A DNA stretch of 64,000 nucleotides from CAMAXB01 sp964476565 (GTDB lineage Bacteria > Verrucomicrobiota > Verrucomicrobiia > Opitutales > Opitutaceae), in assembly GCA_964476565.1 (NCBI GenBank), contig CAYZBG010000007.1, positions 29,444-93,443 on the forward strand. Reading direction: 5' to 3'. A model generated the notes under the pieces. That model saw only the letters and a list, made by a program, of their open reading frames with translations, was not told the DNA's origin and did no database searches. The number at the start of each line of letters is the position of its first letter. Positions within the stretch are counted from its first letter, which is position 1. Position numbers and translations under genes: made by a program. Shown here in pieces: positions 28,316-35,290 of the stretch.

Positions 28316-28513
28316 ATGCATACGACGTACGACCTCAAAAGTAACAAAATCGTCTACGCGGACGGGCCGGACCTGCTGAACGACGGCACGAGGACGCTCG
28401 GCGAAACGGGAATCCAATACATGCTCGGTGCGCTGTCGACCAAGTGGGAATCGGAGGACCTGCTGCGAGTGATTAACGCGGCTCACGCGCACGAGCAACG
28501 CCGGCACCGTTAA
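28316..28513 (+). CDS. Small phage protein of unknown function (65 aa)
   Basis: 65 residues from ATG 28316 (MHTTYDLKSNKIVYADGPDL), ending in a His/Arg-rich tail. Short strands and one helix (ESEDLLRVINAAHAHEQ) are likely. No family recognised. A very strong terminator follows 5 bases after the stop, which supports it as the last gene of the plus-strand transcript. Confidence 0.55.
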   Translation: MHTTYDLKSNKIVYADGPDLLNDGTRTLGETGIQYMLGALSTKWESEDLLRVINAAHAHEQRRHR

Positions 28514-28518
28514 GCGAC

Positions 28519-28546
28519 AACCCCCGGCTCCCCCGGGGGTTTTTTT
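28519..28546 (+). terminator. Strong intrinsic terminator ending the plus-strand phage module
   Basis: A 9-bp stem (AACCCCCGG with CCGGGGGTT, loop CTCCC) is followed by seven T. It separates the plus-strand module from the convergent Zot gene. Confidence 0.92.
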
Positions 28547-28661
28547 GTAGTCGGGTGCCTGATACAAACCAACAGACCGCCTCGATGGGGCAGTCCCGAG
28601 AACGCGTGGGCTCAAGTGGCTCGACTCCTCGGGGGGTGTGGCGTGCGTGCGGTGCCCCGGC

Positions 28662-29954
28662 TTAACCTCCGGGCAGCTCGTCGCCGGGCAAGCCCGGGCG
28701 AGCTGTCGGGGTGGGTGTGCGCTCGAGGCTGGCAACCTGCCCCTCGTCACTCGGCGTGTCTTCTTCGACCTCTGCAGGCGTTACACCAATCGGACGCATG
28801 AAAACGCGACGGCCGGCGAAAACGATCCCGCGCTCATCGATGCGTTCCAAGCCTTCGTCGCCGGGATGGATCACGCGGCCGTCACTGAGGAGAACGCGCC
28901 ACTTGATGCCCGCGCGCACGACGCCTTGCACCCAGAGCGGAGCAGACGGCGTGTCATCGATGACCCACGCGAGACCGAGGCCCTTCGGTTCGTCTTTCAC
29001 GGCCGGCTGTACGTCATTCGCGGCGGGTGGAATGACGTACACGGGCGCAGGAGACGGCGAGGCCGGAGCTGGCAGAACAGGCGCGGACTGAAACTGCCGG
29101 GCCGGCGTGGGTGCTTGTACGCCGGCGATCTTCGAGCGCACGAGATCCGGGAGGACTCGGCCGAAGAAGATCCAGACGAGCACGAGCACGAGGCCGAGGG
29201 CTACCCAGACCATTTTAAGCGGGATGCCCTTCGCCCGGAATCCTGCGTCAGCCTTGCCGCCGCCGGGCATACCGACGCCGGCCGACGTGTCGTAGCACTC
29301 GGCCAGAGGCAGATCCAACTTGAACGTCTCCACGTTGAGCGTGGGCTCGTTGGCTGAGCTCACCGGGCCGGGATACGTGTGCGCCGTGAACTTGTTGTCC
29401 CCACGGAAGCGGCCGTGTTTCTCCAGCCGGTGGTTGCGGCAGTAGGTGAAGTCCTGGGCGAGGCGGCAGAAATTTTGGTCAACGAGCTTGGTGTTCTGGG
29501 TGATGAAAATGACCATGTCGCCGAGCTTGCCGTGCTGGCTGTTGTAGAAGTCGACGTGACGCGGGGTACCGGACCAACCGCGGGCGCGCCAATGCGTGTG
29601 TACCTCGTCGATCACGTAGAGGACGGATTTGACCTCGCCCGTCTCAGGATCGAAGCACGGCGAATAGTCGACGTCCGGACCGGTCTTGTCGGCATAGCCT
29701 TCGGGCTTTTCGAGGATGAAGCCAGGTCGATGGAGCCAGAAGTCTTTGGTTTCTCCGTCGTCGAGCATGGTCACACGCTCGCGGACGTTCACGTTAGGGA
29801 AGCCCCGCTCGATAAGGAGGGCCTGAAGAATATCGAGGTGAATCACCATGTTGGTGATCACGTGGCGCGTGCCCTCGGTAAGCTCCTTCCAGATCGCCAT
29901 CATGGCGCGGAGGGATTTGCCGTTCCGGGGCTTCCCGACGTAGAAATGAATCAT
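28662..29954 (-). CDS. zot: Zot-like phage assembly ATPase (pI-type)
   Basis: 430 residues from ATG 29954 (MIHFYVGKPRNGKS). Walker A is GKPRNGKS at 7-14 and Walker B is VLYVIDE at 111-117. One membrane helix at 247-266 (KMVWVALGLVLVLVWIFF) is followed by a Pro/Ala-rich linker and a C-terminal domain outside. This is the inovirus zonula occludens toxin/gene I family, an inner-membrane motor that drives virion extrusion. The toxin name is historical; nothing here indicates toxicity. Its start overlaps the 53-aa gene stop by 4 nt. Confidence 0.95.
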   Translation of the reverse strand: MIHFYVGKPRNGKSLRAMMAIWKELTEGTRHVITNMVIHLDILQALLIERGFPNVNVRERVTMLDDGETKDFWLHRPGFILEKPEGYADKTGPDVDYSPCFDPETGEVKSVLYVIDEVHTHWRARGWSGTPRHVDFYNSQHGKLGDMVIFITQNTKLVDQNFCRLAQDFTYCRNHRLEKHGRFRGDNKFTAHTYPGPVSSANEPTLNVETFKLDLPLAECYDTSAGVGMPGGGKADAGFRAKGIPLKMVWVALGLVLVLVWIFFGRVLPDLVRSKIAGVQAPTPARQFQSAPVLPAPASPSPAPVYVIPPAANDVQPAVKDEPKGLGLAWVIDDTPSAPLWVQGVVRAGIKWRVLLSDGRVIHPGDEGLERIDERGIVFAGRRVFMRPIGVTPAEVEEDTPSDEGQVASLERTPTPTARPGLPGDELPGG

Positions 29955-30112
29955 GACCCGTTCTCGTGGTTGCCGCCGCCGGCTGACTGGCGAAACAGGC
30001 GAATCATGAAGCCGACGGAGAAGACCACGGAGGCGTAGCCGAAGCCGGCGAGGAACCAAGCAACTTGCCCCTCAAAGGTGGAGGCGTCGGTAGTTGGAAT
30101 GGGGATACTCAT
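29951..30112 (-). CDS. Small phage membrane protein (minor coat candidate, 53 aa)
   Basis: 53 residues (MSIPIPTTDASTFEGQVAWF...), with one membrane helix at about 18-41 (VAWFLAGFGYASVVFSVGFM) and a basic, Gly-rich C-terminus. It overlaps the upstream adsorption gene and the downstream zot by 4 nt each (ATGA twice). Its position between the adsorption gene and zot corresponds to gene VI of Ff phage, but its size is closer to the pVII/pIX minor coat proteins. Confidence 0.75.
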   Translation of the reverse strand: MSIPIPTTDASTFEGQVAWFLAGFGYASVVFSVGFMIRLFRQSAGGGNHENGS

Positions 30113-31887
30113 ATAGGGAGGAACATCTTGAACCAGTTCCAAAACATGGCGGACGGAAGAAGGACGCTTTGAGTGATGAAGTACCACACAGGCGCAGACA
30201 GGAGCATGACCCACGGAACGACGTGATCCGCGATCGCGATCGATGCACTGAGACCAGATCCGACCGGGCCTTGAGTATTGACCGCGACGAGATCGGACCA
30301 AGGCAGGCCAGAGCTGACGGCCGCGAGAATCGCCATAGGCATGGTCAGGGTGAGCGGCAAAATGATCGCGAGGATGATCAGGCGGGCCGGATAGCCGAGC
30401 CAGCCGCCGGTGCCTGCGATCTTGATCGAATTGATGGCATCGCTCGCGCTCTTCGCCCAAGGCGTCGCGGCGGCGAAAGCGTCCGTGCAACGGCGGACCT
30501 CACCGAAGCACCAAATCATATACGCAATGACGATGCCCCATGCGATGAGGCGACGGAAGAAGGCCGCGGCGAGGGTGATGAGGTTACCCCATGGACCATC
30601 GGCGGCGAAGGGATTCTTCGGGATCTTGATCGTGGTGGAGGCGTTGGCCTTAAGGTCGATCGATCCACTCGGCGCAGATCCGGCGTCCGTGGTGGTGCCA
30701 GGTGTACCGAACAGGCCAGCCGCGGACTGCCCTTGATCGCGCGCTTGCTCAGCCCAGCCGGTCGCAGTTTGGAGCGCATCCGCACCGATCTTGCCGGGCA
30801 CGCGATCGGCCTCGGTTTGGGCTTCCTCCGCGAGGCTTATGTTTTCGTCGCGCTGCTCAATCAGCGTATCGAGTCGTTCCTCGACGCCGGACAGATCAAT
30901 CTCGCCGGTACCGGTACCGCCGCCAACGGTGCCGGTCACGTTCACGTTCTGCGTCCCTTTGCCGAGTTTATCGATCGCAGCAGTGATCTTGTCCACGCCT
31001 TGGCGGTATGTGTTCTTGTCGAGGCGTTCAGTATCGACGGTACCGCTCGTCTGCGTCCAAACACCCGTGCCGGCTGTGGTGGCCGAGGGCGGCGCGGCGG
31101 TGGGGATGCCTGTTGGGCTGGGCTGCTGTGTTGGGGGAAGGCTCGCCGGATTCTCAGTCTGAGTCGGTGTGATCGGATTGCCAACGGGCGCGGCCGAGTC
31201 GGGGTTCCAATCATCGTCCACCACCCAAATGTCGTCTTGGAATTGGGCCTTCACGAGCGCAGTCTGCTGAACCTGCGTAACGTTTCCCGGGACCTGGAAC
31301 GCGACGTCGTACGAGGCACCCGGTGCCACGACTTGCTCGTGCAGGAGATTCCCGTTCTGGTCGCGCCACTGATATTTCACCTCATTCTGTGAGCTGTTCG
31401 TTCCCGTGGCACGAACACCCTGAGGCGGCGGCGTGGATGGATTCCCAAGGCTGACCCAGACGTAATTATCGGCTATGAGTGCACCGGAAGGAGGAGCTTC
31501 GACGCCATAAGGAACTAAGAGGAGGAAAGTGTCATAAGGGGCGTAGAACGTGAAGGTCTGGGTTTTGGTACCGTTTCCCGACTGAACGTATTGGTGAGAT
31601 GAAAGCTGCGTGCTGGTGGTAGACTGTGCCGAGTAAACAACAGTATATGCGTCGGCAGCTCCTGGCTGAGATCCTGACCACGTGGCCGTTTTTGAAACCG
31701 ATAGGGCCCAATTGGTGCCAGTGTCGGTTTTGGTGACAAGCGTAGCAGTGGCTTCAAAGCTGCCGCCGCTGTAGGACCCGGATGCGGTGGAAGTTTGGGC
31801 ACTGAGATCTACGCCGACCGAAAGTAGGACCAGACAGCCCAAGAGCAGAGAAAGCCGGCGGCGAACAGAAGCATTTCCATGATTCAT
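30109..31887 (-). CDS. Phage adsorption/minor coat protein, pIII-like with three C-terminal membrane helices
   Basis: 592 residues from ATG 31887; a GTG at 31917 would add 10. A signal peptide (RRLSLLLGCLVLLSVGVDLSA) leads into two beta-rich external regions to about residue 245. A Pro/Thr linker (PITPTQTENPASLPPTQQP) follows, then a helical segment (IDLSGVEERLDTLIEQRDE) and Gly-rich stretches. Three membrane helices come at about 425-450, 490-520 and 555-585. Ff pIII has one C-terminal helix and pVI has three, so this looks like both functions in one chain. It should sit at the virion tip and bind the host receptor. Confidence 0.82.
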   Translation of the reverse strand: MNHGNASVRRRLSLLLGCLVLLSVGVDLSAQTSTASGSYSGGSFEATATLVTKTDTGTNWALSVSKTATWSGSQPGAADAYTVVYSAQSTTSTQLSSHQYVQSGNGTKTQTFTFYAPYDTFLLLVPYGVEAPPSGALIADNYVWVSLGNPSTPPPQGVRATGTNSSQNEVKYQWRDQNGNLLHEQVVAPGASYDVAFQVPGNVTQVQQTALVKAQFQDDIWVVDDDWNPDSAAPVGNPITPTQTENPASLPPTQQPSPTGIPTAAPPSATTAGTGVWTQTSGTVDTERLDKNTYRQGVDKITAAIDKLGKGTQNVNVTGTVGGGTGTGEIDLSGVEERLDTLIEQRDENISLAEEAQTEADRVPGKIGADALQTATGWAEQARDQGQSAAGLFGTPGTTTDAGSAPSGSIDLKANASTTIKIPKNPFAADGPWGNLITLAAAFFRRLIAWGIVIAYMIWCFGEVRRCTDAFAAATPWAKSASDAINSIKIAGTGGWLGYPARLIILAIILPLTLTMPMAILAAVSSGLPWSDLVAVNTQGPVGSGLSASIAIADHVVPWVMLLSAPVWYFITQSVLLPSAMFWNWFKMFLPI

Positions 31888-31910
31888 CGGAGTAGAGGGT
31901 TGAAAACGGA

Positions 31911-31968
31911 AACGCACTCGCGGCCGGGGGACGCGCCTGACGGCGCTAGCCCCCGGCCGGAGTGCGTT
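31911..31968 (-). terminator. Large hairpin between major coat and adsorption genes (terminator/attenuator candidate)
   Basis: A 19-bp stem with a single bulged base (31911-31930 with 31950-31968) encloses an inner GCGCC/GGCGC stem. On the minus strand it is followed by a T-rich stretch (TTTCCGTTTT-like). It starts right after the coat gene stop and ends 23 bases before the adsorption ATG. In Ff phage a terminator at this position keeps coat protein much more abundant than pIII. Confidence 0.75.
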
Positions 31969-31974
31969 GGCCGC

Positions 31975-32262
31975 TTACTTGGCCTTGCGGAAGAACCGCA
32001 CACCCACAGTCACGAGCGCGACCGCGATCATGATGGTGGCGACAGTGCCCCAGATCCCGTCGATCGTGTCGAGGTTGGTGTTCAGGACCGCACCGTAATC
32101 GACAGGCGTAGCCTGCGCGAACGACACGGCGGCCGATCCGACGAGGAGACCCACGCCGGCACCGACACGCTTGGCGGTACGGACAGCGGAGCTGCCAACC
32201 TTATAAGCTTCGATGCCGACTTGAGAGCCGAACCGGCTGCAGTGGTTGTTGATGGTGTTCAT
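31975..32262 (-). CDS. Inovirus major coat protein precursor (pVIII-like)
   Basis: 95-residue precursor. Cleavage after SFAQA (A-x-A) would release a 44-residue mature protein: an acidic N-terminus (TPVDYGAVLNTNLDTIDG), a membrane helix (IWGTVATIMIAVALVTVGV) and a basic end (RFFRKAK). This is the classic filamentous-phage coat architecture. The leader is 51 residues, about twice the Ff length, and no in-frame alternative start shortens it. It is followed by the large hairpin. Confidence 0.92.
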   Translation of the reverse strand: MNTINNHCSRFGSQVGIEAYKVGSSAVRTAKRVGAGVGLLVGSAAVSFAQATPVDYGAVLNTNLDTIDGIWGTVATIMIAVALVTVGVRFFRKAK

Positions 32263-32346
32263 TTGATGAGTGCCACGGCTTGCTTTAGACAGTGACGCCC
32301 GCTCTAGCGTGACCTGAGCAGACGAATCCGGCAGTGTGCCGGAAAG

Positions 32347-32598
32347 TTATTGGCCTTCGGACTCGGCGCGCTGGCCGATCGCGAAAGCAGACCCAAGGGC
32401 GGATTGCACGGCCGGAGCAAGGTGCAGCGGAATACCGATGTTGGTGTAATTCCCTGAATCGTGATCCTTCTGGCTGATCTCGATCGAATGCGAGCCATCG
32501 GACGGCCAGCGTTTCAGGGTGATGCTGCACAGTCCCATCTGGAACCGTTTGACCAACTGCGGCGGCGCTTTGCGCTCGGGGGCTTGTTGCTGACTCAT
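32347..32598 (-). CDS. Small phage protein, candidate ssDNA-binding protein (pV-like role)
   Basis: 83 residues starting MSQQQAPERKAPPQLVKRFQ. The centre is beta-rich (LCSITLKRWPSDGSHSIEIS; SGNYTNIGIPLHL), with a C-terminal helix. Rep's stop overlaps its ATG (ATGA). In inoviruses the gene between Rep and the coat protein is usually the ssDNA-binding protein, and small beta-rich size fits. There is no decisive motif, so this is a positional inference. Confidence 0.6.
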   Translation of the reverse strand: MSQQQAPERKAPPQLVKRFQMGLCSITLKRWPSDGSHSIEISQKDHDSGNYTNIGIPLHLAPAVQSALGSAFAIGQRAESEGQ

Positions 32599-33869
32599 TG
32601 TATTTCCTTCGTTGATACGTCGGACGTTGGGAAATCTGAGTCGAGCGGGCCGACACCGTTCTCGATCAGAAAATCATTGAGCGAAGACACACCGTCTTGC
32701 GCCACCTGGACGAGCTCTGCCTCAAGGTTCCAGAGCACGACCTTTTCCCACTGGTGGGTTGAGAGCCGGCCTAGGAGCTCATCCGTGGGCGTCGCGGTCT
32801 CAATCGCTGCCTGTTCGTCTGTCTTGGCCTCTTCGAGCCCGAGGCCGTTACGCAGCCCCCGCGACCAGCGCAGTGCGGAAACTTTCGTCTGCTGCAGGGC
32901 CCAGACAGCTTCAACGTAATCGGCACCCCAGCGGCCGGGATCTTCAAAATCCGCGAGCAAAAGCCAGATGATCGAACGCGAGGCCTTCGTCAGTGGCGAT
33001 CCGAGTTCGCATCCGATCTTCGACACGTACTCTTCGCCGTCGAAGACCTCGTGAACCTCGAAGGCGTGCTCTTCCCAGCCGTCGCGGTACCGGCCGAGGC
33101 ATTGCGCGGCGTGGCGCCACTGGTCGCGCATGGCGCAAAAATCCGGCTCGATATGATTCTTGGAGAACACGAGTTGATGCCGGTGAAAGTGCCAGCCAGC
33201 GGCCACGGAACGGACGATCTCGGCCGCGTTGATGTCGCCACGCTTGAATTCGCGAAACGGGAGACTGTTGCGGCCCTTCGTGGCGATTTCGTACATCGAT
33301 GACCAATCACGGATCTCCTGCAGGAGGTTGACGCCCTCCCGGTGCGGGGTGGTGAGGGTCACCATGTAGATCCGCGATCCCTCGTGCCGGGCGCGGATGA
33401 CGGCTTGTTCGATCTCGCCGACACGCAGGCCGGAAATGCGCGGGGCGCAGACCGGGCAGGCGAGGGAGGAACCGCACATGCAAACGCCGCCGACGCGACC
33501 ATGCACGCGGTCAGGTCGACGGAACACTTTGACGCCCTCTGACCGATTGACGAGCCGGGCACCGCAGGACGCTACGCGGCCGTAGAGGCCGAACGAGTTG
33601 AGCAGCTGCCGGGCATGGTACAACGCGCCGTACGCACGGCCGAGACGGTACGCGGATTCGGCTTCTGGACCGGCTTTTTGGGCGGTCGCTCGATCGAGAA
33701 AGGGGTGTTTCGCAACCCGTTGGGCCAGAACGTTGGAACCAAAATCCGTATATTTCCCAAGGGGAACCCCGGTTTCGGCCGTCAAATCGGCCTTCGAAAT
33801 GCCAGCAATCGACGCACGGGCACGCCGTGCGTTTTCGAGGCCCCGGACCGCTAGCTGCGCGACGGTCAC
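32595..33869 (-). CDS. rep: Rolling-circle replication initiator (HUH endonuclease, Rep_1-like)
   Basis: 424 residues if the GTG at 33869 is used; it overlaps the preceding stop as GTGA, which decides the start. A zinc-like cluster CMCGSSLACPVCAPR lies at 130-144. Motif I is YMVTLTTPHREG (about 168-179), motif II is the HUH-type WHFHRHQLVF (226-235), and motif III EYVSKIGCE supplies the candidate catalytic Tyr at 281. The layout matches pC194-type plasmid Rep proteins, also used by many inoviruses. It nicks double-stranded phage DNA to start rolling-circle synthesis. Confidence 0.9.
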   Translation of the reverse strand: MTVAQLAVRGLENARRARASIAGISKADLTAETGVPLGKYTDFGSNVLAQRVAKHPFLDRATAQKAGPEAESAYRLGRAYGALYHARQLLNSFGLYGRVASCGARLVNRSEGVKVFRRPDRVHGRVGGVCMCGSSLACPVCAPRISGLRVGEIEQAVIRARHEGSRIYMVTLTTPHREGVNLLQEIRDWSSMYEIATKGRNSLPFREFKRGDINAAEIVRSVAAGWHFHRHQLVFSKNHIEPDFCAMRDQWRHAAQCLGRYRDGWEEHAFEVHEVFDGEEYVSKIGCELGSPLTKASRSIIWLLLADFEDPGRWGADYVEAVWALQQTKVSALRWSRGLRNGLGLEEAKTDEQAAIETATPTDELLGRLSTHQWEKVVLWNLEAELVQVAQDGVSSLNDFLIENGVGPLDSDFPTSDVSTKEIQ

Positions 33870-34114
33870 AGCGCGAGGGCGGTCTGCTGGTGTTTCGAGG
33901 GCGACGAGAGCGCGAGCTCTTCCTGCCGCACGGCTTCCGCAACTTCGCGTTCCCGAAGTGCGCGAGCTTTTGCACCCGCCTGTTCGGCGAGATCCGCCGC
34001 CAACGTCCACGAGCCCCAACGGATGAGGTCATCCGCTTGACGAAGGAGCTTCTGAATTTCCGCTATTTCCGACTGTTTTTCGTAGGTTTCGAGGGAGGGA
34101 ACGTTTGGGCTCAA
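33866..34114 (-). CDS. Small helical phage protein of unknown function (82 aa)
   Basis: 82 residues; TTG at 34114 is the only start available after the upstream in-frame stop. It is almost entirely helical and Ala/Glu/Arg-rich (SEIAEIQKLLRQADDLIRWG; AREREVAEAVRQEELAL-like stretch), possibly a coiled coil. It is the first gene of the Rep transcript and overlaps rep by 4 nt. No family recognised; a role in replication or regulation is suggested only by position. Confidence 0.6.
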   Translation of the reverse strand: MSPNVPSLETYEKQSEIAEIQKLLRQADDLIRWGSWTLAADLAEQAGAKARALREREVAEAVRQEELALSSPSKHQQTALAL

Positions 34115-34164
34115 TTTGGCCGGTCACTTTCAGAACCCCCGCTAAATGCGTATCTTGCGCAACC

Positions 34165-34192
34165 GCTGCGCACAATAAACATTATGTCTAAT
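34165..34192 (+). other. dif: dif-like Xer recombination site (attR of the prophage)
   Basis: A 28-bp site: XerC arm GCTGCGCACAA, centre TAAACA, XerD arm TTATGTCTAAT. Compared from memory with the E. coli dif sequence, the arms match at 8 of 11 and 9 of 11 positions. Its first 17 bases include the 16-bp repeat shared with the left prophage end. The XerD arm would be chromosomal and the XerC arm phage-derived. Confidence 0.75.
34166..34181 (+). repeat. attR core: right 16-bp direct repeat
   Basis: Identical to 27060-27075. The repeat covers the XerC arm and the central 6 bases, the part shared by phage and chromosome when XerC performs the strand exchange. Confidence 0.8.
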
Positions 34193-34279
34193 CATAATCT
34201 GAGGCATTATGGCCCTGAAAGACAGAGGCTTCGGGAGGTGTCGTGCTAAGGTTTGCGCGTACGCCCTTCCCGCTTTGCT

Positions 34280-34735
34280 TCATGGGCCGTACAGCGGATT
34301 CGGCTGATACAGGGGCTCCAACTGCTGGTACATCGGTTTTAGAAAAGTCACCAGATCGATCAGCTGTTGCACCGTCATCCGTTCATTCACGCCGGGCATC
34401 GGCGTACGCGCGGCGCCCTCTTTGGGCGGAAGGCGCATCAGGTCGGACACGGCTTGGGTGGGATGAACAATCGACGTGATGAGGTCGCCGTAGGAACGAA
34501 GCCGGGATACGTCGCCTCCCAGCGTCACTATCTTCACCGGGTCCTGGGTCGGCGGCGGCAGGTCCACGCCCGATACACGATGGCAGGTGTAGCATTCCAA
34601 GGCGACGAACGCCGCCTTTCCGTTCTCCGCGTTGCCAGCCGGCATTTCGAACCGGGTGTTTTGCGTGCGGTCTCCGCAGCCCGCCATCAGGGCCCCGAGT
34701 CCGGCCAGGATGAGTGTGAGGGTCTTTGTTTTCAC
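34280..34735 (-). CDS. Monohaem cytochrome c lipoprotein
   Basis: GTG start at 34735, 151 residues. A lipoprotein signal (ILAGLGALMAGCGDR) anchors it. The haem site is ECYTCHRVSG, and the axial Met is probably in RTPMPGVNERM. The C-terminus reads LIDLVTFLKPMYQQLEPLYQ. It is a periplasmic electron carrier, partner unknown. It is the first host gene right of the prophage and converges on the phage boundary. Confidence 0.85.
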   Translation of the reverse strand: MKTKTLTLILAGLGALMAGCGDRTQNTRFEMPAGNAENGKAAFVALECYTCHRVSGVDLPPPTQDPVKIVTLGGDVSRLRSYGDLITSIVHPTQAVSDLMRLPPKEGAARTPMPGVNERMTVQQLIDLVTFLKPMYQQLEPLYQPNPLYGP

Positions 34736-34885
34736 GGGGTAATTTGGGTTGGGCCAGAATCTTACTCGGCGAGGCCCCCTACCGGCAACGCGTCGCTTGT
34801 GCAGTGTTGGTCTGATTTTGCGCTTCGCGTCCCCTGCCCATCCCAACGCCTGCTCGCGCGGAATCGCGCGGTCGGAGGCATTTTC

Positions 34886-35290
34886 TTACGAAAAGCCCCT
34901 GGCTTTGCGTTCGAGTTCCTCGGCGGCTTCCTTGCAGAGGCGTGTCCAGGGCAACGCGCGCAGTCGGTCCTCGGGAATCGGCCGTCCGGTCACTTCGCAG
35001 ATGCCATAGGTGCCGGCGGCAATCCGATCCAGGGCCGCTTCGACGTCCCCTAGCCGATTGCCTTCCGAGAGAAGCGTGGCGAACAGGCGTTCGCGTTCAC
35101 GCTCCCCGCTGGCCGTGTCAGCAAAGTCATGCGTGTCCTTGTCGGCCGGCGTTGCGGAATCATGCCAGTGTTCGTCATGCTCGCGCAGGAGGCGACGGTG
35201 CAGGGCCCGCAGGGTACGCGCATGCCATGCCCACCGGGCCGCCGGCGGAACATCGTTGCGATTCGCAGAATCCGAGGAGGTGGGTTTCAT
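34886..35290 (-). CDS. DksA/TraR-like protein with degenerate zinc finger
   Basis: 134 residues from ATG 35290, which has a good AAAGGA ribosome site. The C-terminal segment YGICEVTGRPIPEDRLRALP matches the DksA/TraR finger, but the expected CxxC pairs are reduced to single cysteines (YGIC and RLCKEA). The N-terminal part is a charged helical hairpin. DksA proteins bind RNA polymerase with ppGpp; this one resembles zinc-independent paralogues. Confidence 0.75.
   Translation of the reverse strand: MKPTSSDSANRNDVPPAARWAWHARTLRALHRRLLREHDEHWHDSATPADKDTHDFADTASGERERERLFATLLSEGNRLGDVEAALDRIAAGTYGICEVTGRPIPEDRLRALPWTRLCKEAAEELERKARGFS

Larger units (their letters stand above)
27060..34181. mobile_element. 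Inovirus (filamentous ssDNA phage) prophage, dif-integrated
   Basis: The unit is about 7.1 kb, bounded by identical 16-bp repeats at 27060-27075 and 34166-34181. Inside, on the minus strand, are an HUH Rep, a candidate ssDNA-binding protein, a pVIII-like coat protein, a pIII/pVI-like adsorption protein, a small membrane protein and a Zot/pI ATPase: the canonical inovirus order of replication, coat, adsorption, assembly. A plus-strand module carries a ribbon-helix-helix protein and a membrane protein. No integrase or transposase is present. The right repeat lies within a dif-like site, so host XerC/XerD probably integrated it. Size and content are complete for an inovirus that borrows a host secretin. 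Confidence 0.92.

Noticed and set aside
28044..28379. 111-codon plus-strand frame across the phage noncoding region
   Set aside because: Low-quality composition, no ribosome site, and it overlaps the better-supported 65-aa gene in another frame.
28662..29954. Zot as an enterotoxin gene
   Set aside because: The protein has the phage assembly ATPase layout; the toxin fragment known from Vibrio is not recognisable.
30094..31392. 432-codon plus-strand frame opposite the phage adsorption gene
   Set aside because: Composition is Arg/Gly/Asp-rich without domains, and the opposite strand encodes a coherent membrane protein linked by 4-nt overlaps.
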